The notes: generated by a model from the letters alone, not told the origin. DNA of 64,000 nucleotides from Oceanobacter sp. 1_MG-2023 (GCF_030689025.1 NZ_JAUYWA010000014.1:1-64000); one strand, 5' to 3'. Shown: positions 42,506-51,827, counted from the stretch's first letter. Made by a program: numbers and translations.

Positions 42506-43939
42506 ATGTTGCAGGCATCCTACCCCTATTACCTGGCCAACGAGCCAATGGCTCCAAACCAGGATCTGGACGTAACCAACAAATACACCGGCGAAGTCGC
42601 TACCCGCGTCGCCATGGCCGACGTTGACACCATTGATAAAGCCATTGCGGCAGCGGTCGACGCCACCGAAGCCATGCGCAAGATGCCAGCTTACCAACGC
42701 CAGGCGATCATTTATCACTGCGTCCGTCGGTTTGAAGAACGGTTTGAAGAAATCGCCCAGGCGCTGTGTCTGGAAGCAGGCAAGCCGATCAAGGATGCTC
42801 GCGGTGAAGTCACCCGCCTGATAGACACCTTCAAAATCGCCGCCGAAGAAACCACCCGTATTTACGGCGAAGTGATCCCGATGGACATTACCCCCCGCGC
42901 CAAAGGCTACAGTGGCCAATGGAAACGGGTATCGATCGGCCCTTGTTCGTTTATTTCGCCGTTCAATTTCCCCCTTAATCTGGCCGCCCACAAAGTGGCT
43001 CCGGCACTGGCAACGGGTTGTCCGTTTGTCCTTAAGCCCGCTTCGCTGACCCCGGTTGGCGCACTGATTATTGGTGAAATCCTGGCCGAGACCGACCTGC
43101 CCAAAGGGGCGTTCTCGATTCTGCCCTGTCACCGTGATGGTGCCGATCTGTTCACCACCGACGACCGCCTCAAACTGCTAAGTTTCACCGGTTCGCCGGA
43201 AGTTGGCTGGGCACTGAAAGCCAAGGCCGGCAAGAAACCGGTGGTTCTGGAGCTGGGGGGCAATGCGGCCTGTATCGTTGACGAAGGCACCGACCTCGAC
43301 GACGCCGTCACCCGGATTGTTTTCGGGGCCTATTACCAGTCTGGCCAGAGCTGTATTTCAGTGCAGCGCATCATGGTGCACGACAGTCTGTACGACGACG
43401 CCAAAGCACGCCTGACCGAAGCGGTTGGCGCACTGGTACATGGCGATCCGGCCGATGAAAACACCTTTATTGGCCCGATGATTTCCATAAAAGAAGCCAT
43501 CCGGCTGCACACCTGGATAGCCGAAGCCCAGGCCGGTGGTGCCACCGTCTTGTGCGGCGGCGAGCGCGACGGTGCCATGCTGCAAGCCACGCTGCTGTGC
43601 GATGTCACGGCCGACATGAACGTCAACACCCAGGAAGCCTTTGGCCCGGTCGCTATTCTGAGCCGATTCACCGACTTCGACGACGCACTGAAAGAAGTGA
43701 ACAACTCTGATTTTGGCCTGCAGGCTGGCATATTCACCAAAGACATCTACAAAGCCCAAAAAGCATGGGACGAGCTGGAAGTCGGTGGCGTAGTCATTGG
43801 TGATGTCCCCAGCTGGCGCGTCGACCATATGCCTTACGGCGGGGTAAAGGATTCCGGCATTGGCCGCGAAGGCGTGCGTTACGCCATCGAGGACATGACC
43901 GAAATCCGCTTGATGGTCCTGCGCAACCCGAACACGTAG
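42506..43939 (+). CDS. Aldehyde dehydrogenase, probably for succinic semialdehyde
   Basis: A 477-residue NAD(P)-dependent aldehyde dehydrogenase with catalytic Glu in VLELGGNAA (about 248) and Cys in SGQSCISVQR (about 282). It is distinct from HpaE and belongs with dehydrogenases acting on short aldehydes. HpaI releases succinic semialdehyde, for which no other dehydrogenase is visible, and this gene has an HpaR-type promoter; oxidation of that product to succinate is therefore the likely role. GAAGG lies eight bases before the ATG. It heads a plus-strand unit with the MFS gene and hpaD. Related enzymes act on glycolaldehyde, lactaldehyde or phosphonoacetaldehyde, which cannot be excluded. 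Confidence 0.8.
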   Translation: MLQASYPYYLANEPMAPNQDLDVTNKYTGEVATRVAMADVDTIDKAIAAAVDATEAMRKMPAYQRQAIIYHCVRRFEERFEEIAQALCLEAGKPIKDARGEVTRLIDTFKIAAEETTRIYGEVIPMDITPRAKGYSGQWKRVSIGPCSFISPFNFPLNLAAHKVAPALATGCPFVLKPASLTPVGALIIGEILAETDLPKGAFSILPCHRDGADLFTTDDRLKLLSFTGSPEVGWALKAKAGKKPVVLELGGNAACIVDEGTDLDDAVTRIVFGAYYQSGQSCISVQRIMVHDSLYDDAKARLTEAVGALVHGDPADENTFIGPMISIKEAIRLHTWIAEAQAGGATVLCGGERDGAMLQATLLCDVTADMNVNTQEAFGPVAILSRFTDFDDALKEVNNSDFGLQAGIFTKDIYKAQKAWDELEVGGVVIGDVPSWRVDHMPYGGVKDSGIGREGVRYAIEDMTEIRLMVLRNPNT

Positions 43940-44007
43940 CGTCAGTGGCCCATGCCTCCCGCTTGCGGTGTTAATGGCCAGGCCACCAAACCATACGAGG
44001 AACCGCT

Positions 44008-45219
44008 GTGAACAACCCCCACGTCCCCATGCCGCTGCTTTCTACTGTAGCGCTGGCAAGCCCGCTGGCACTGAATCTGTTTGTGCCTGCCATGCCGGAT
44101 GCTGCACGGGATCTGGGCGTCGACATTCACATCATTCAGCTGACGTTTACCGCCTACCTGCTCACTCTGGCCATTGGCCAGCTGCTCTCCGGGCCGCTGG
44201 CGGATCATTACGGCCGCAAACCAGTGCTGTTATGGGGGCTGGCCTTGCACGTAGCTGGCAGTGTATTGGCCGCAAGCGCCAATGATATCACCCTGCTGAT
44301 TGCCGGACGGGTGTTACAGGCTCTGGGTGGCAGTGCGGCCATGTCGCTGGCGCGCACCATCATTGTGGATATACACGGCCGTCAGGGCGCAGCCGGGAAA
44401 ATGGGCTATATGGTCATGGCGATCGCTATTGCCCAATCCATCGCCCCGGCCCTGGGCGGTTTTCTCAATCTCTGGTTTGGCTGGAGCAGCACCTTTATAT
44501 TGCCGCTGGTGATTGGCATCGGCGTCGCCCTGGCGGCTCTGAAATGGCTGCCAGAAACCGGCCAGACAACCCGTAACGGTCTATCCCCAAGACGAGTATT
44601 CTCCCAGTATCGACAAGTCCTCGGCTCGTCGGAGTACCTTGGTTACGTGCTCTCTACGACCTTTATCGCGACGGTGTTTTATATGTTTATGGGCAGTTCG
44701 CCCTATATCGTTGTGGACCAGCTGGGGGGCAACTCGGCGCAGTTTGGCAGCTGGTTTCTGGTCGTTTCGCTGGCCTTTATGGCCGGCAGTTTTCTATCCA
44801 CCCGGCTGGCACAAACACTCAGCATCGATCACATGGTCATGCTGGGCAACAGTTTGTCATTGCTGGGCGCATTATGGTTGTGGTGGTTCGCCCTGCAACA
44901 GTCACTCAGCCTCTGGACGCTGTTTGTACCGATGTCTCTAGTCACACTTGGCCGGGGCCTCAGTCAGCCCAATGCCCAATCCGGGGCCATTGGCTGCACT
45001 CTGGCTTTTCCCAATACCGCCGCGGGTACCGCGTCGGGGCTAATGGGATTTATACAACTGCTCACCGGTGCCGTGATGGCCCAGATCACCCCTTGGCTTA
45101 TGCATCAGGGGCTGGTCGTATTCATGGGCTGCATGGTCACGGCTCCCATTATGGCAATGGCTTGCCATGGCTATTCCTGGTTTCTACGGCGACAACGGAC
45201 TGTCGCCAGAACCCGTTAA
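44008..45219 (+). CDS. Bcr/CflA-type MFS transporter
   Basis: A 403-residue, twelve-helix major facilitator of the Bcr/CflA drug:proton antiporter group. The family motifs are visible: ALNLFVPAMPDAARDL in helix 1 and the loop 2-3 signature GPLADHYGRKPVLLWG (about 71-86). It starts with GTG, with GAGGA six bases upstream. It lies between the dehydrogenase and hpaD, so is probably coexpressed with them. Rather than import, which the TRAP system can provide, it may export inhibitory aromatic intermediates; this is inference. Confidence 0.85.
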   Translation: MNNPHVPMPLLSTVALASPLALNLFVPAMPDAARDLGVDIHIIQLTFTAYLLTLAIGQLLSGPLADHYGRKPVLLWGLALHVAGSVLAASANDITLLIAGRVLQALGGSAAMSLARTIIVDIHGRQGAAGKMGYMVMAIAIAQSIAPALGGFLNLWFGWSSTFILPLVIGIGVALAALKWLPETGQTTRNGLSPRRVFSQYRQVLGSSEYLGYVLSTTFIATVFYMFMGSSPYIVVDQLGGNSAQFGSWFLVVSLAFMAGSFLSTRLAQTLSIDHMVMLGNSLSLLGALWLWWFALQQSLSLWTLFVPMSLVTLGRGLSQPNAQSGAIGCTLAFPNTAAGTASGLMGFIQLLTGAVMAQITPWLMHQGLVVFMGCMVTAPIMAMACHGYSWFLRRQRTVARTR

Positions 45220-45283
45220 TAACAACACGACTTTACCAATGCCATACTGATGGCGTGGCTGTCACACAACAAGGATAACAACC

Positions 45284-46210
45284 ATGGGCACACTCGCACT
45301 CGCAGCAAAAATCACCCACGTCCCTTCCATGTACCTGTCGGAACTGGAAGGCCCACGCAAAGGGTTCCGCCAGGCCGCCATTGACGGTCATCTCGAAATC
45401 GACCGTCGTTGCCGGGAACTGGGGGTCGATACCATCGTCGTCTTCGACACCCACTGGCTGGTCAACTCCGGTTATCACATCAACTGTGCCCCGCACTGGG
45501 AAGGCACCTACACCAGCAACGAACTGCCGCACTTTATCAGCAACATGCCCTATAACCTGAACGGCAACCCGGAGTTGGGTAACTTGCTGGCCAAGGTCTG
45601 CAAAGAACATGGCATCGACGCCCTGGCACACGATGCCACCACACTGGCACCGGAATACGGCACTCTGGTTCCCATGCGTTATATGAACACCGACAACCAT
45701 TACAAAGTGATTTGTGTCTCTGCCTTGTGCACCGTTCACTACCTGAACGATAGCGCTCGCCTCGGCTGGGCCTTCCGGGAAGCGATCGAAAAATATTACG
45801 ACGGCGCTGTCGCCATATTGGCGTCCGGCTCATTGTCACACCGCTTTGCCCAGAACGGACAAGCCCCGGATTTTGCCGATAAAGTCTGGAGCCCATTACT
45901 GGAAACGCTGGATAAAGAAGTGATCAAGATGTGGGAAAACGGCGACTGGAAAACCTTCTGTGACATGCTGCCGGAATACGCTGCCAAGGGTCATGGGGAA
46001 GGCTTTATGCACGATACCGCCATGCTGCTGGGAGCACTGGGCTGGTCGGATTACGACGGCAAGGTTGAGGTTGTGACGCCTTATTTTGGTAGCTCTGCCA
46101 CAGGGCAAATCAATGCTATCTTCCCGGTAACACCACAAACCGGTGACGCCGTTCCGGCTCCGCAGGCCTCTGAAGCTGCCAAGCTGGCGTATGGTGAAAG
46201 CCGTTTATAA
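45284..46210 (+). CDS. hpaD: 3,4-dihydroxyphenylacetate 2,3-dioxygenase (LigB type)
   Basis: A 308-residue class III extradiol dioxygenase that opens the homoprotocatechuate ring to 5-carboxymethyl-2-hydroxymuconic semialdehyde, using Fe(II). Iron ligands and active-site residues are expected in ITHVPSMYLSELEGPRKG (His, about residue 12), FDTHWLVNSGYH (His, about 57) and the later Glu. The C-terminal acidic segment GEGFMHDTAMLLGALGW is typical. AAGGA lies eight bases before the ATG. A strong hairpin follows the stop. This is the ring-cleavage enzyme on which the pathway assignment rests. Confidence 0.94.
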   Translation: MGTLALAAKITHVPSMYLSELEGPRKGFRQAAIDGHLEIDRRCRELGVDTIVVFDTHWLVNSGYHINCAPHWEGTYTSNELPHFISNMPYNLNGNPELGNLLAKVCKEHGIDALAHDATTLAPEYGTLVPMRYMNTDNHYKVICVSALCTVHYLNDSARLGWAFREAIEKYYDGAVAILASGSLSHRFAQNGQAPDFADKVWSPLLETLDKEVIKMWENGDWKTFCDMLPEYAAKGHGEGFMHDTAMLLGALGWSDYDGKVEVVTPYFGSSATGQINAIFPVTPQTGDAVPAPQASEAAKLAYGESRL

Positions 46211-46559
46211 GCAAGACTACGGCACCGGAAGTGGCCTGCCACTTCCGGATCAGACTCTTCTCACCAACTTCTCACCAGACCAGCTCTGGCCATCACTCTG
46301 ATTTATAGCAGCAAAACGGTGACTGCTTCGCCATGGACATCATCGCCATCAGAAACCACCCCTTCCCGACATTCAATAAATCGCCATGATCGGTCAAAAC
46401 AGAAAAGTACCATTTTTAGCGAGAAAACGTCATGTTCCCTCACCGCACTTGTCGCAATAATTCATTCATCAAAGCGCAGCAACCAACCGCTGCCACCGTG
46501 TTGATCCGATCAGACAACACCTTGCTGATATAAAAACAACAGACACAAGGCTGAATATC
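46211..46559 (+). other. Leader of the hydroxylase genes with a strong hairpin
   Basis: This 349-base gap between hpaD and the hydroxylase contains CCGGAAGTGGC-CT-GCCACTTCCGG (46225-46248), a perfect 11-base stem 14 bases after the hpaD stop; it lacks a T tract but may end or stabilise the hpaD transcript. No HpaR-type palindrome was found here, unlike the meta-cleavage promoters, which suits separate control by HpaA. No gene was seen. Confidence 0.6.
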
Positions 46560-47726
46560 ATGACGACAAACAACCCCATGTTGGACAAGCTGCAAGCCAT
46601 CCTCCCTGCCATCCGCGCCAATGCAGCCAAGGCAGAAGCAATGCGCATGATTCCCCAAGAAAACATCGACATGCTGCATGGCATCGGCCTGAACCGGGCA
46701 TTTCTGCCGAAAGCCTACGGTGGTCTGGAAATGAGCCTGCCGGAATTCACCGACTGCATCGCCGCACTGGCTGGGGCTTGCTGCTCCACCGCCTGGGGCT
46801 ACAGCCTGTTGTGTACCCACAACCACCAGATTGCGATGTTCAGCAAAGAAACCCAGAACGAGATCTGGGGCGACAACCCCGATGTCGTGGCATCGTCTTC
46901 GATTGCACCTTTTGGCCGTTACGAAGAAACCGACGGCGGCATCATCTTTACCGGTGATATGAAATGGAGCTCCGGGGTGGACCACGCCGACTGGATATTG
47001 GTTGGCCTCAACCGCATGGTCAACGACGAAAAAATCTACAGCTTCGCCATTATTCCCAGAGCCGAATTCACCATCATCGACGACTGGCACGCCGCCGGTA
47101 TGTGTGGCTCCGGTACCAAAACAGCCCGGATCGAAGGTGTCTTTGTTCCCGAGCGCCGCATTCAGGCCGCCAAAGACATGATGGAAGGCCGCCATGTTGG
47201 CCGCGAGCTGTACCCCGACAGCAACATCTACCACACCCCGTACCGACCGTACTTTGCCTGTGGTTTTGCTGCCATGAGCCTGGGCGTGGCCGAACGCATG
47301 ATCGAGGTATATCAGGACATCACCAAAAACCGCGTCCGCGCCTATACCGGTGCCAAGGTCGCCGGATCGATCGCCCCGGTGCTGCGAATGGCCGAGTCCT
47401 ACCAGCAAGTCTGCGCCGCTCGCGCCTATCTGGAAAAAACCTGGAACGAACACAAGGAATACAGCGAGCGTCACCAATACCCAGACCGCTACACCCTGGC
47501 ACACTGGCGTACCAACCAGGCCTACGCCATCAAGATGTGTATCGAAGCCGTTAACCGCCTGTGGGCAGTAATGGGCGGTTCCAACTGGTACAACGAACGG
47601 GAAGGCCAGCGCTTGTGGCGCGAGTCCAACATGACCGCCGCCCACGCCTACACCGATTACGACGTATGCGCCCAGATTATCGGCCGTGAACTGCTAGGCA
47701 TGGAGCCAGACCCAGCGCTGCTGTGA
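46560..47726 (+). CDS. 4-hydroxyphenylacetate 3-hydroxylase, oxygenase component (C2 type)
   Basis: A 388-residue flavin-dependent monooxygenase with the acyl-CoA-dehydrogenase fold: helical N-terminal domain (about 1-110), beta domain with GDMKWSSGVDHADWILVG (about 138-155) and C-terminal helices containing RLWAVMGGSNWYNER (about 335-349). It uses reduced flavin from its partner to hydroxylate 4-hydroxyphenylacetate to homoprotocatechuate. It is related to C2 of Acinetobacter baumannii HPAH, not to the E. coli HpaB family. The reductase gene follows 116 bases later. The leader (46211-46559) lacks HpaR sites. Symbol left blank because hpaB/hpaH usage conflicts. Confidence 0.87.
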   Translation: MTTNNPMLDKLQAILPAIRANAAKAEAMRMIPQENIDMLHGIGLNRAFLPKAYGGLEMSLPEFTDCIAALAGACCSTAWGYSLLCTHNHQIAMFSKETQNEIWGDNPDVVASSSIAPFGRYEETDGGIIFTGDMKWSSGVDHADWILVGLNRMVNDEKIYSFAIIPRAEFTIIDDWHAAGMCGSGTKTARIEGVFVPERRIQAAKDMMEGRHVGRELYPDSNIYHTPYRPYFACGFAAMSLGVAERMIEVYQDITKNRVRAYTGAKVAGSIAPVLRMAESYQQVCAARAYLEKTWNEHKEYSERHQYPDRYTLAHWRTNQAYAIKMCIEAVNRLWAVMGGSNWYNEREGQRLWRESNMTAAHAYTDYDVCAQIIGRELLGMEPDPALL

Positions 47727-47842
47727 TTGTTTTGTCTGACGTCGGGCGCATCTGAGGTATGACTCCAGACTCGCGTCCGACATCCGCCCCCATATAAAAA
47801 CCAGAGCCTGTGACACCAGGCCAACCAGCCAGGATACTCATC

Positions 47843-48769
47843 ATGACCACAGCCTTCGATCCCAAAGCCTTCCGCCGCGCCCTCGGTAACTTCGCCACAG
47901 GTGTTACCGTCATTACCGCCTGCACCCCAGACGGCGTGCAAACCGGCGTCACCGCCAACAGCTTCAACTCCGTCTCCCTCGACCCCGCACTGGTGCTATG
48001 GAGCATCATGAAAAACTCCTCCAGCGTCGAGATTTTCGGGCAAGCCAGCCACTTTGCCGTCAACGTACTGGCTGCCGACCAGATCAACCTGTCGAACCAC
48101 TTCGCCCGTCCATCCGACGACAAGTTCGCTGAGGTGAATTATCAGCAAGGCTTGGGAAACGCCCCCCTGTTACCCGACTGCGCCGCCCGCTTTCAGTGTG
48201 AAAACTACCAGCGTATCGACGGTGGCGACCACTGGATTCTGATAGGTAAAGTCGTCGCCTTCGACGATATTGGCCGCGCTCCCCTGCTGTACCACGGCGG
48301 AGCCTACTCCGCCGTGATTCCCCACGCCGGAGTCAAACCGAAAGATTCCGACGCCTCCAGCCAAGGCGAAGAGAAAAACGCCCAGCGCCTGCACGACAAC
48401 CTCTACTACCAGATGATTCAAGGGGTAAAACGTTATCAGGCCAGCTACCAACCGCTGCAACTGGCCACCGGCCTGCGCACGATCGAAGCGCGCATGATCA
48501 TGACCCTGAACGACTTCGGCAGCCTGGCCGCCAACGACCTGGAACAACGTCTTGGTATGCCGGATCAGGGCCTGCAAGCCGCACTGGATACCCTCAAGCG
48601 CAAGGAATGGATTGTCGCCAGCGACGACACTCTCAGCCTGACCAGAGCCGGTATCGAACAGGCAGCAACCTTATGGAAAGTAGCTAACGACCGTCAGACT
48701 GAAGTCTTTGGCCAGTTCAGCGCCGAAGACGTTGCCACCTTCCGCAAAGTGCTGGACGCGGTACAGTAA
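47843..48769 (+). CDS. 4-hydroxyphenylacetate 3-hydroxylase, reductase component (C1 type)
   Basis: A 308-residue two-domain protein. Residues 1-165 are a flavin reductase of the FMN-binding split-barrel type (LGNFATGVTVITACTPDG, NSFNSVSLDP). Residues about 185-300 are a MarR-like winged helix (LEQRLGMPDQGLQAALDTLK), as in A. baumannii C1, where this C-terminal domain inhibits reduction until 4-hydroxyphenylacetate binds. It supplies reduced flavin to the C2 oxygenase encoded just upstream. ATG 47843 has AGGA eight bases upstream. The fusion of reductase and sensor domain is diagnostic of this HPAH type. Confidence 0.88.
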   Translation: MTTAFDPKAFRRALGNFATGVTVITACTPDGVQTGVTANSFNSVSLDPALVLWSIMKNSSSVEIFGQASHFAVNVLAADQINLSNHFARPSDDKFAEVNYQQGLGNAPLLPDCAARFQCENYQRIDGGDHWILIGKVVAFDDIGRAPLLYHGGAYSAVIPHAGVKPKDSDASSQGEEKNAQRLHDNLYYQMIQGVKRYQASYQPLQLATGLRTIEARMIMTLNDFGSLAANDLEQRLGMPDQGLQAALDTLKRKEWIVASDDTLSLTRAGIEQAATLWKVANDRQTEVFGQFSAEDVATFRKVLDAVQ

Positions 48770-48788
48770 CCAACACCAATCATCACCC

Positions 48789-48849
48789 ATATCGGCGGCA
48801 AGCCACCTTCTACCGGGATATATCCACGCAGGAGGGTTGTCGCCGATAT
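48789..48849. repeat. Long inverted repeat after the C1 reductase gene
   Basis: ATATCGGCG (48789-48797) and CGCCGATAT (48841-48849) are perfect arms; inner sequence adds imperfect pairing, giving a large stem-loop 20 bases after the stop. No T tract follows, so it is a possible transcript-stabilising structure or weak terminator. Confidence 0.5.
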
Positions 48850-48983
48850 AAATACGGCTCCTACTCTTGCTTGCCCTGCCCTTGCCTGTTCCCCAAAAAT
48901 AACGACAGCCAGCCAGTCAAAATTGATTACACTGAACAACAATCAGATTTGCATCACAACAATAACAACGAGCATCCATCCCT

Positions 48984-49536
48984 ATGGATCAGCCAATAGT
49001 CACGCCACCCACCGAGCAACAACTGACGCTACTGGAATCGCCGGGCACCCTGGCGTTCTTCGATTACTTCCTCAACTGACTACAACACCAGCTACTCAGC
49101 GACCAATGCATGACCTTTTTCTACCCCGATGGCGAACACGTCAATACGCTGCTATATAAAGATTTCAGCCACGACGCCTCAGCCCCCAGCTGGCCATAGT
49201 CTATATTTCCGAGCGCCAGTATCGCCACGCCTCAAACTTCGACAAGCTACGCCATTGCCAACCAGACCAACTGATTACCGATCATTATGATTATGGTGTT
49301 CTCAGTGGCAACATGAGGCCGCACTATCGCAATCGTTTTTTGAACAGCCGGGTTTTCTCAACAAATGGGCCGTGATTTGCCACTAAGACAGCGACAACTA
49401 CTACATCAATCTCTACAGCCGTCGCGGCTATTTCAGACCGTTTCTCAACAACAGACAGCAACAAGAGCAACAAGAGCAACAAGAGCAAGGTTGCGGCCTC
49501 CTGCAGAAAGAATCCGAATGTCTATGTAATATGTAA
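48984..49536 (+). pseudogene. Decayed gene, family not recognised
   Basis: ATG 48984 opens a frame beginning MDQPIVTPPTEQQLTLLESP that meets TGA after FDYFLN, continues in the same frame (LQHQLLSDQCMTFFYPDGEH), and is then broken by a further TAG, at least two frameshifts and a TGA before ending at TAA 49536. The coding character is clear across the stops. Near the end, CAACAAGAG is repeated three times (49459-49485), coding Gln-Gln-Glu. The fold resembles the sensory N-terminal domain of some LuxR-type regulators, but without an HTH; I do not claim that assignment. It lies just after the hydroxylase and may once have been part of the hpa island. Confidence 0.6.
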
Positions 49537-49740
49537 CAAGCCATATTGTTATCCTGAGGCTTATACTGTGGCGGAGTCTCAAACACGGCAATCGTTACGC
49601 GAGAAACACAGACCAGCTTTTCACTTGCATTTCGAATACGCCTTTCACAAATATCTGTCTTTTGCCCAATATGCAACGGTTTCGCGACACCGTAGACCCA
49701 TCCTGAATCGACGGCACGAACTGCCGTATAACCTGTGTGC

Positions 49741-50400
49741 TCAACGTGTGTGATGCTGCAATAGCAGACGGGCGTCCACTCCTTTGAACTTTTTTCTGGC
49801 ACGTTCAATCGCTTGTGACAGCATGCGATCGGTGGCCACTGGCCCGAGTTGCTCACACATGGCGACATAAACCAGATTCAATAGTGTTTTTAGTTCACCA
49901 AAATCGGGCGATAGCAAATTAGTGGACGACTTGCCTAAGGCCAGCATGGAAAACGCATACACCAGGTCTGGTGTCACCCCGCGGTGTTGCGCCTGTTCTT
50001 CAGTCTGCATCCGTACCTGCTGCACTTGCGCGGCTGGCACCTGGAGCATTAATTCTTGTACCACCACGCTGAAACAGGGCATCCATTCATGCGTATTGAG
50101 CGTAACCGGGTTGTCCAGTATGCCATTACGTTGCCGATAGGCTTCCATTTGCGAGATCGGGTCAGCCTTCAGACCAGATGTTCCTTTCATCAGCAAGCCA
50201 ATCAGATCACGGTAAAGCTGTGATCGATTGGAGGCGATGGCATGCAAATCCCGACAGTCGTTAAAGAAGCCGTTCAACTCATACTGGGATTTCTGGGCGT
50301 AGCCCTCTTCCCAGCGCCACATCACATCCCAGAGTTCGTCGCCATTCAGTACTTCACTCAGTACGGTATACACCACACGCCGTTTGGTATCGATATTCAT
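49741..50400 (-). CDS. Unknown protein encoded directly after amtB
   Basis: A 219-residue soluble, mainly helical protein that I do not recognise. It begins MNIDTKRRVVYTVLSEVLNG and has a basic C-terminus, SQAIERARKKFKGVDARLLL. There is no membrane segment, signal peptide or enzymatic motif. GGAG lies eight bases before ATG 50400. It starts only 15 bases after the amtB stop, taking the place where glnK is normally linked to amtB, and must be controlled by the same sigma-54 promoter. It is not PII-like: no T-loop Tyr motif is present. Possible roles in ammonium signalling are inferred from the operon only. Confidence 0.65.
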   Translation of the reverse strand: MNIDTKRRVVYTVLSEVLNGDELWDVMWRWEEGYAQKSQYELNGFFNDCRDLHAIASNRSQLYRDLIGLLMKGTSGLKADPISQMEAYRQRNGILDNPVTLNTHEWMPCFSVVVQELMLQVPAAQVQQVRMQTEEQAQHRGVTPDLVYAFSMLALGKSSTNLLSPDFGELKTLLNLVYVAMCEQLGPVATDRMLSQAIERARKKFKGVDARLLLQHHTR

Positions 50401-50415
50401 CCGTACGCTCCATAC

Positions 50416-51708
50416 TTACTGACGAAAGTACGTCATGTCTTTGTGGAACTCGGGATAGGCCACCTCATAGTGTTCAGACACATCAAGGCCCTGCTGCTCT
50501 TCAGCGGTGGTAACCCGTAATCCCATCGTCATCCGGATCAGTCCAAACGTCAGCAGTGACAGCGGGAAAGCCCATACGAACGCAGCCACAATGCCAATCA
50601 ACTGCACCATCACCTGATGAGTGTTAAACAGATCCCCGGTCACAAACATACCGGCGGCCAACGTCCCCCAGACGCCAGCAAAACCATGCACAGGTACCGC
50701 ACCCACAACGTCATCCAGTTTCATCCGTTCCATTATCAATGATCCGGCGACGGCGATCATACCCGCAATCAACCCTGTCAGAATGGCCCACTGAGGTTCC
50801 ATGCTGGCACATCCAGCGGTAATGCCCACCAGCCCGGCAATACTGCCATTGACGGTTGCCGTCAGCAAAATGGGAACCCGGAATACGCGGCTGAACAGCA
50901 AGGCACCGAGCGCACCGGCACCGGCGGCAAGCTGGGTATTCAGCGCGATCAAACCGATATCCGCCGTCGCAGCCAGAGTGCTGCCGCCATTAAAGCCAAA
51001 CCAGCCGAGCCAGAGAATAAAACCACCCAGAGCTACCAGCGACAGATTATGCCCCGGAATATTGCGGACTTCGCCAGTCTCGCGGGAGAAACGACCGGTA
51101 CGGGGTCCTAACACAATAATGCCCGCCAGAGCGCACCAGGCACCGACTGAATGCACAACGGTCGAACCGGCAAAATCAATAAAGCCCATATTGGCCAACC
51201 AGCCAGCGCCACCGTACAGGCCACCCCAGACCCAGCTGCCAAACACGGGGTAAATAAAGGCCGCAATCACAGCCGACGCCACCAGATAAGCATCGTAGCG
51301 GGTACGTTCAGCCATCGAGCCACTACAAATCGTGACGGCGGTTGCGGCAAACATGGTCTGGAACAGCAAAACGGTGTAATCCCAGGGTTCCACATCCGAC
51401 ATCATGAAATGGCTGGAGCCAAAATATCCGGTGACGTTATTGCCAAACATCAGACCATACCCGACCAGCCAGAACATCAGGGTTCCCAGACACACATCCA
51501 TGTAGTTTTTCATCATCACATTGACGGAGTTTTTTGCCCGCGACATGCCGGCTTCGAGTAAGGCGAAGCCTGCCTGCATAAAAAATACCAATGCAGCGGC
51601 AGTCACGACCCAAATGGTATCGGCTGCCAGAGTAGAAACGACGGATTCCTCCGCTTGGGCTGGCAACCCGATCAGGCAACCGGTGAATACTACGGCCAAT
51701 CTGCGCAT
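50416..51708 (-). CDS. amtB: Ammonium transporter
   Basis: A 430-residue Amt/Rh-family channel with a cleavable N-terminal signal (MRRLAVVFTGCLIGLPAQA) and eleven helices. The family signature FGFN-type region is FILWLGWFGFNGGSTLA (about 215-231). The pore histidines are expected in STVVHSVGAW (about 163-172) and VPVHGFAGVWGT (about 313-324), and both His are present. Nearby are no glnK or PII genes. The promoter at 51828-51843 and NtrC-like sites indicate induction by nitrogen limitation. The gene faces the decayed toxin locus. Confidence 0.93.
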   Translation of the reverse strand: MRRLAVVFTGCLIGLPAQAEESVVSTLAADTIWVVTAAALVFFMQAGFALLEAGMSRAKNSVNVMMKNYMDVCLGTLMFWLVGYGLMFGNNVTGYFGSSHFMMSDVEPWDYTVLLFQTMFAATAVTICSGSMAERTRYDAYLVASAVIAAFIYPVFGSWVWGGLYGGAGWLANMGFIDFAGSTVVHSVGAWCALAGIIVLGPRTGRFSRETGEVRNIPGHNLSLVALGGFILWLGWFGFNGGSTLAATADIGLIALNTQLAAGAGALGALLFSRVFRVPILLTATVNGSIAGLVGITAGCASMEPQWAILTGLIAGMIAVAGSLIMERMKLDDVVGAVPVHGFAGVWGTLAAGMFVTGDLFNTHQVMVQLIGIVAAFVWAFPLSLLTFGLIRMTMGLRVTTAEEQQGLDVSEHYEVAYPEFHKDMTYFRQ

Positions 51709-51827
51709 ATCTTATCCTCGTTGTTATATAACGATAAAAAGCAACCTTGTGACAGCCATGGCTATCTCCCCAGACACAGCCATGACCAAGCTCACAAAGT
51801 GCTGTGTGACAGATCACCGGATTAATG

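Noticed and set aside
46440..47645. 401-codon open frame on the minus strand
   Set aside because: It is antisense to the C2 hydroxylase gene and has no recognisable motifs or ribosome binding site.
49428..49868. 146-codon minus-strand frame between the ruined gene and the amtB partner
   Set aside because: Cysteine-rich, low-complexity product from the CAACAAGAG repeat region, no Shine-Dalgarno and overlap with the 3' end of a better supported gene.
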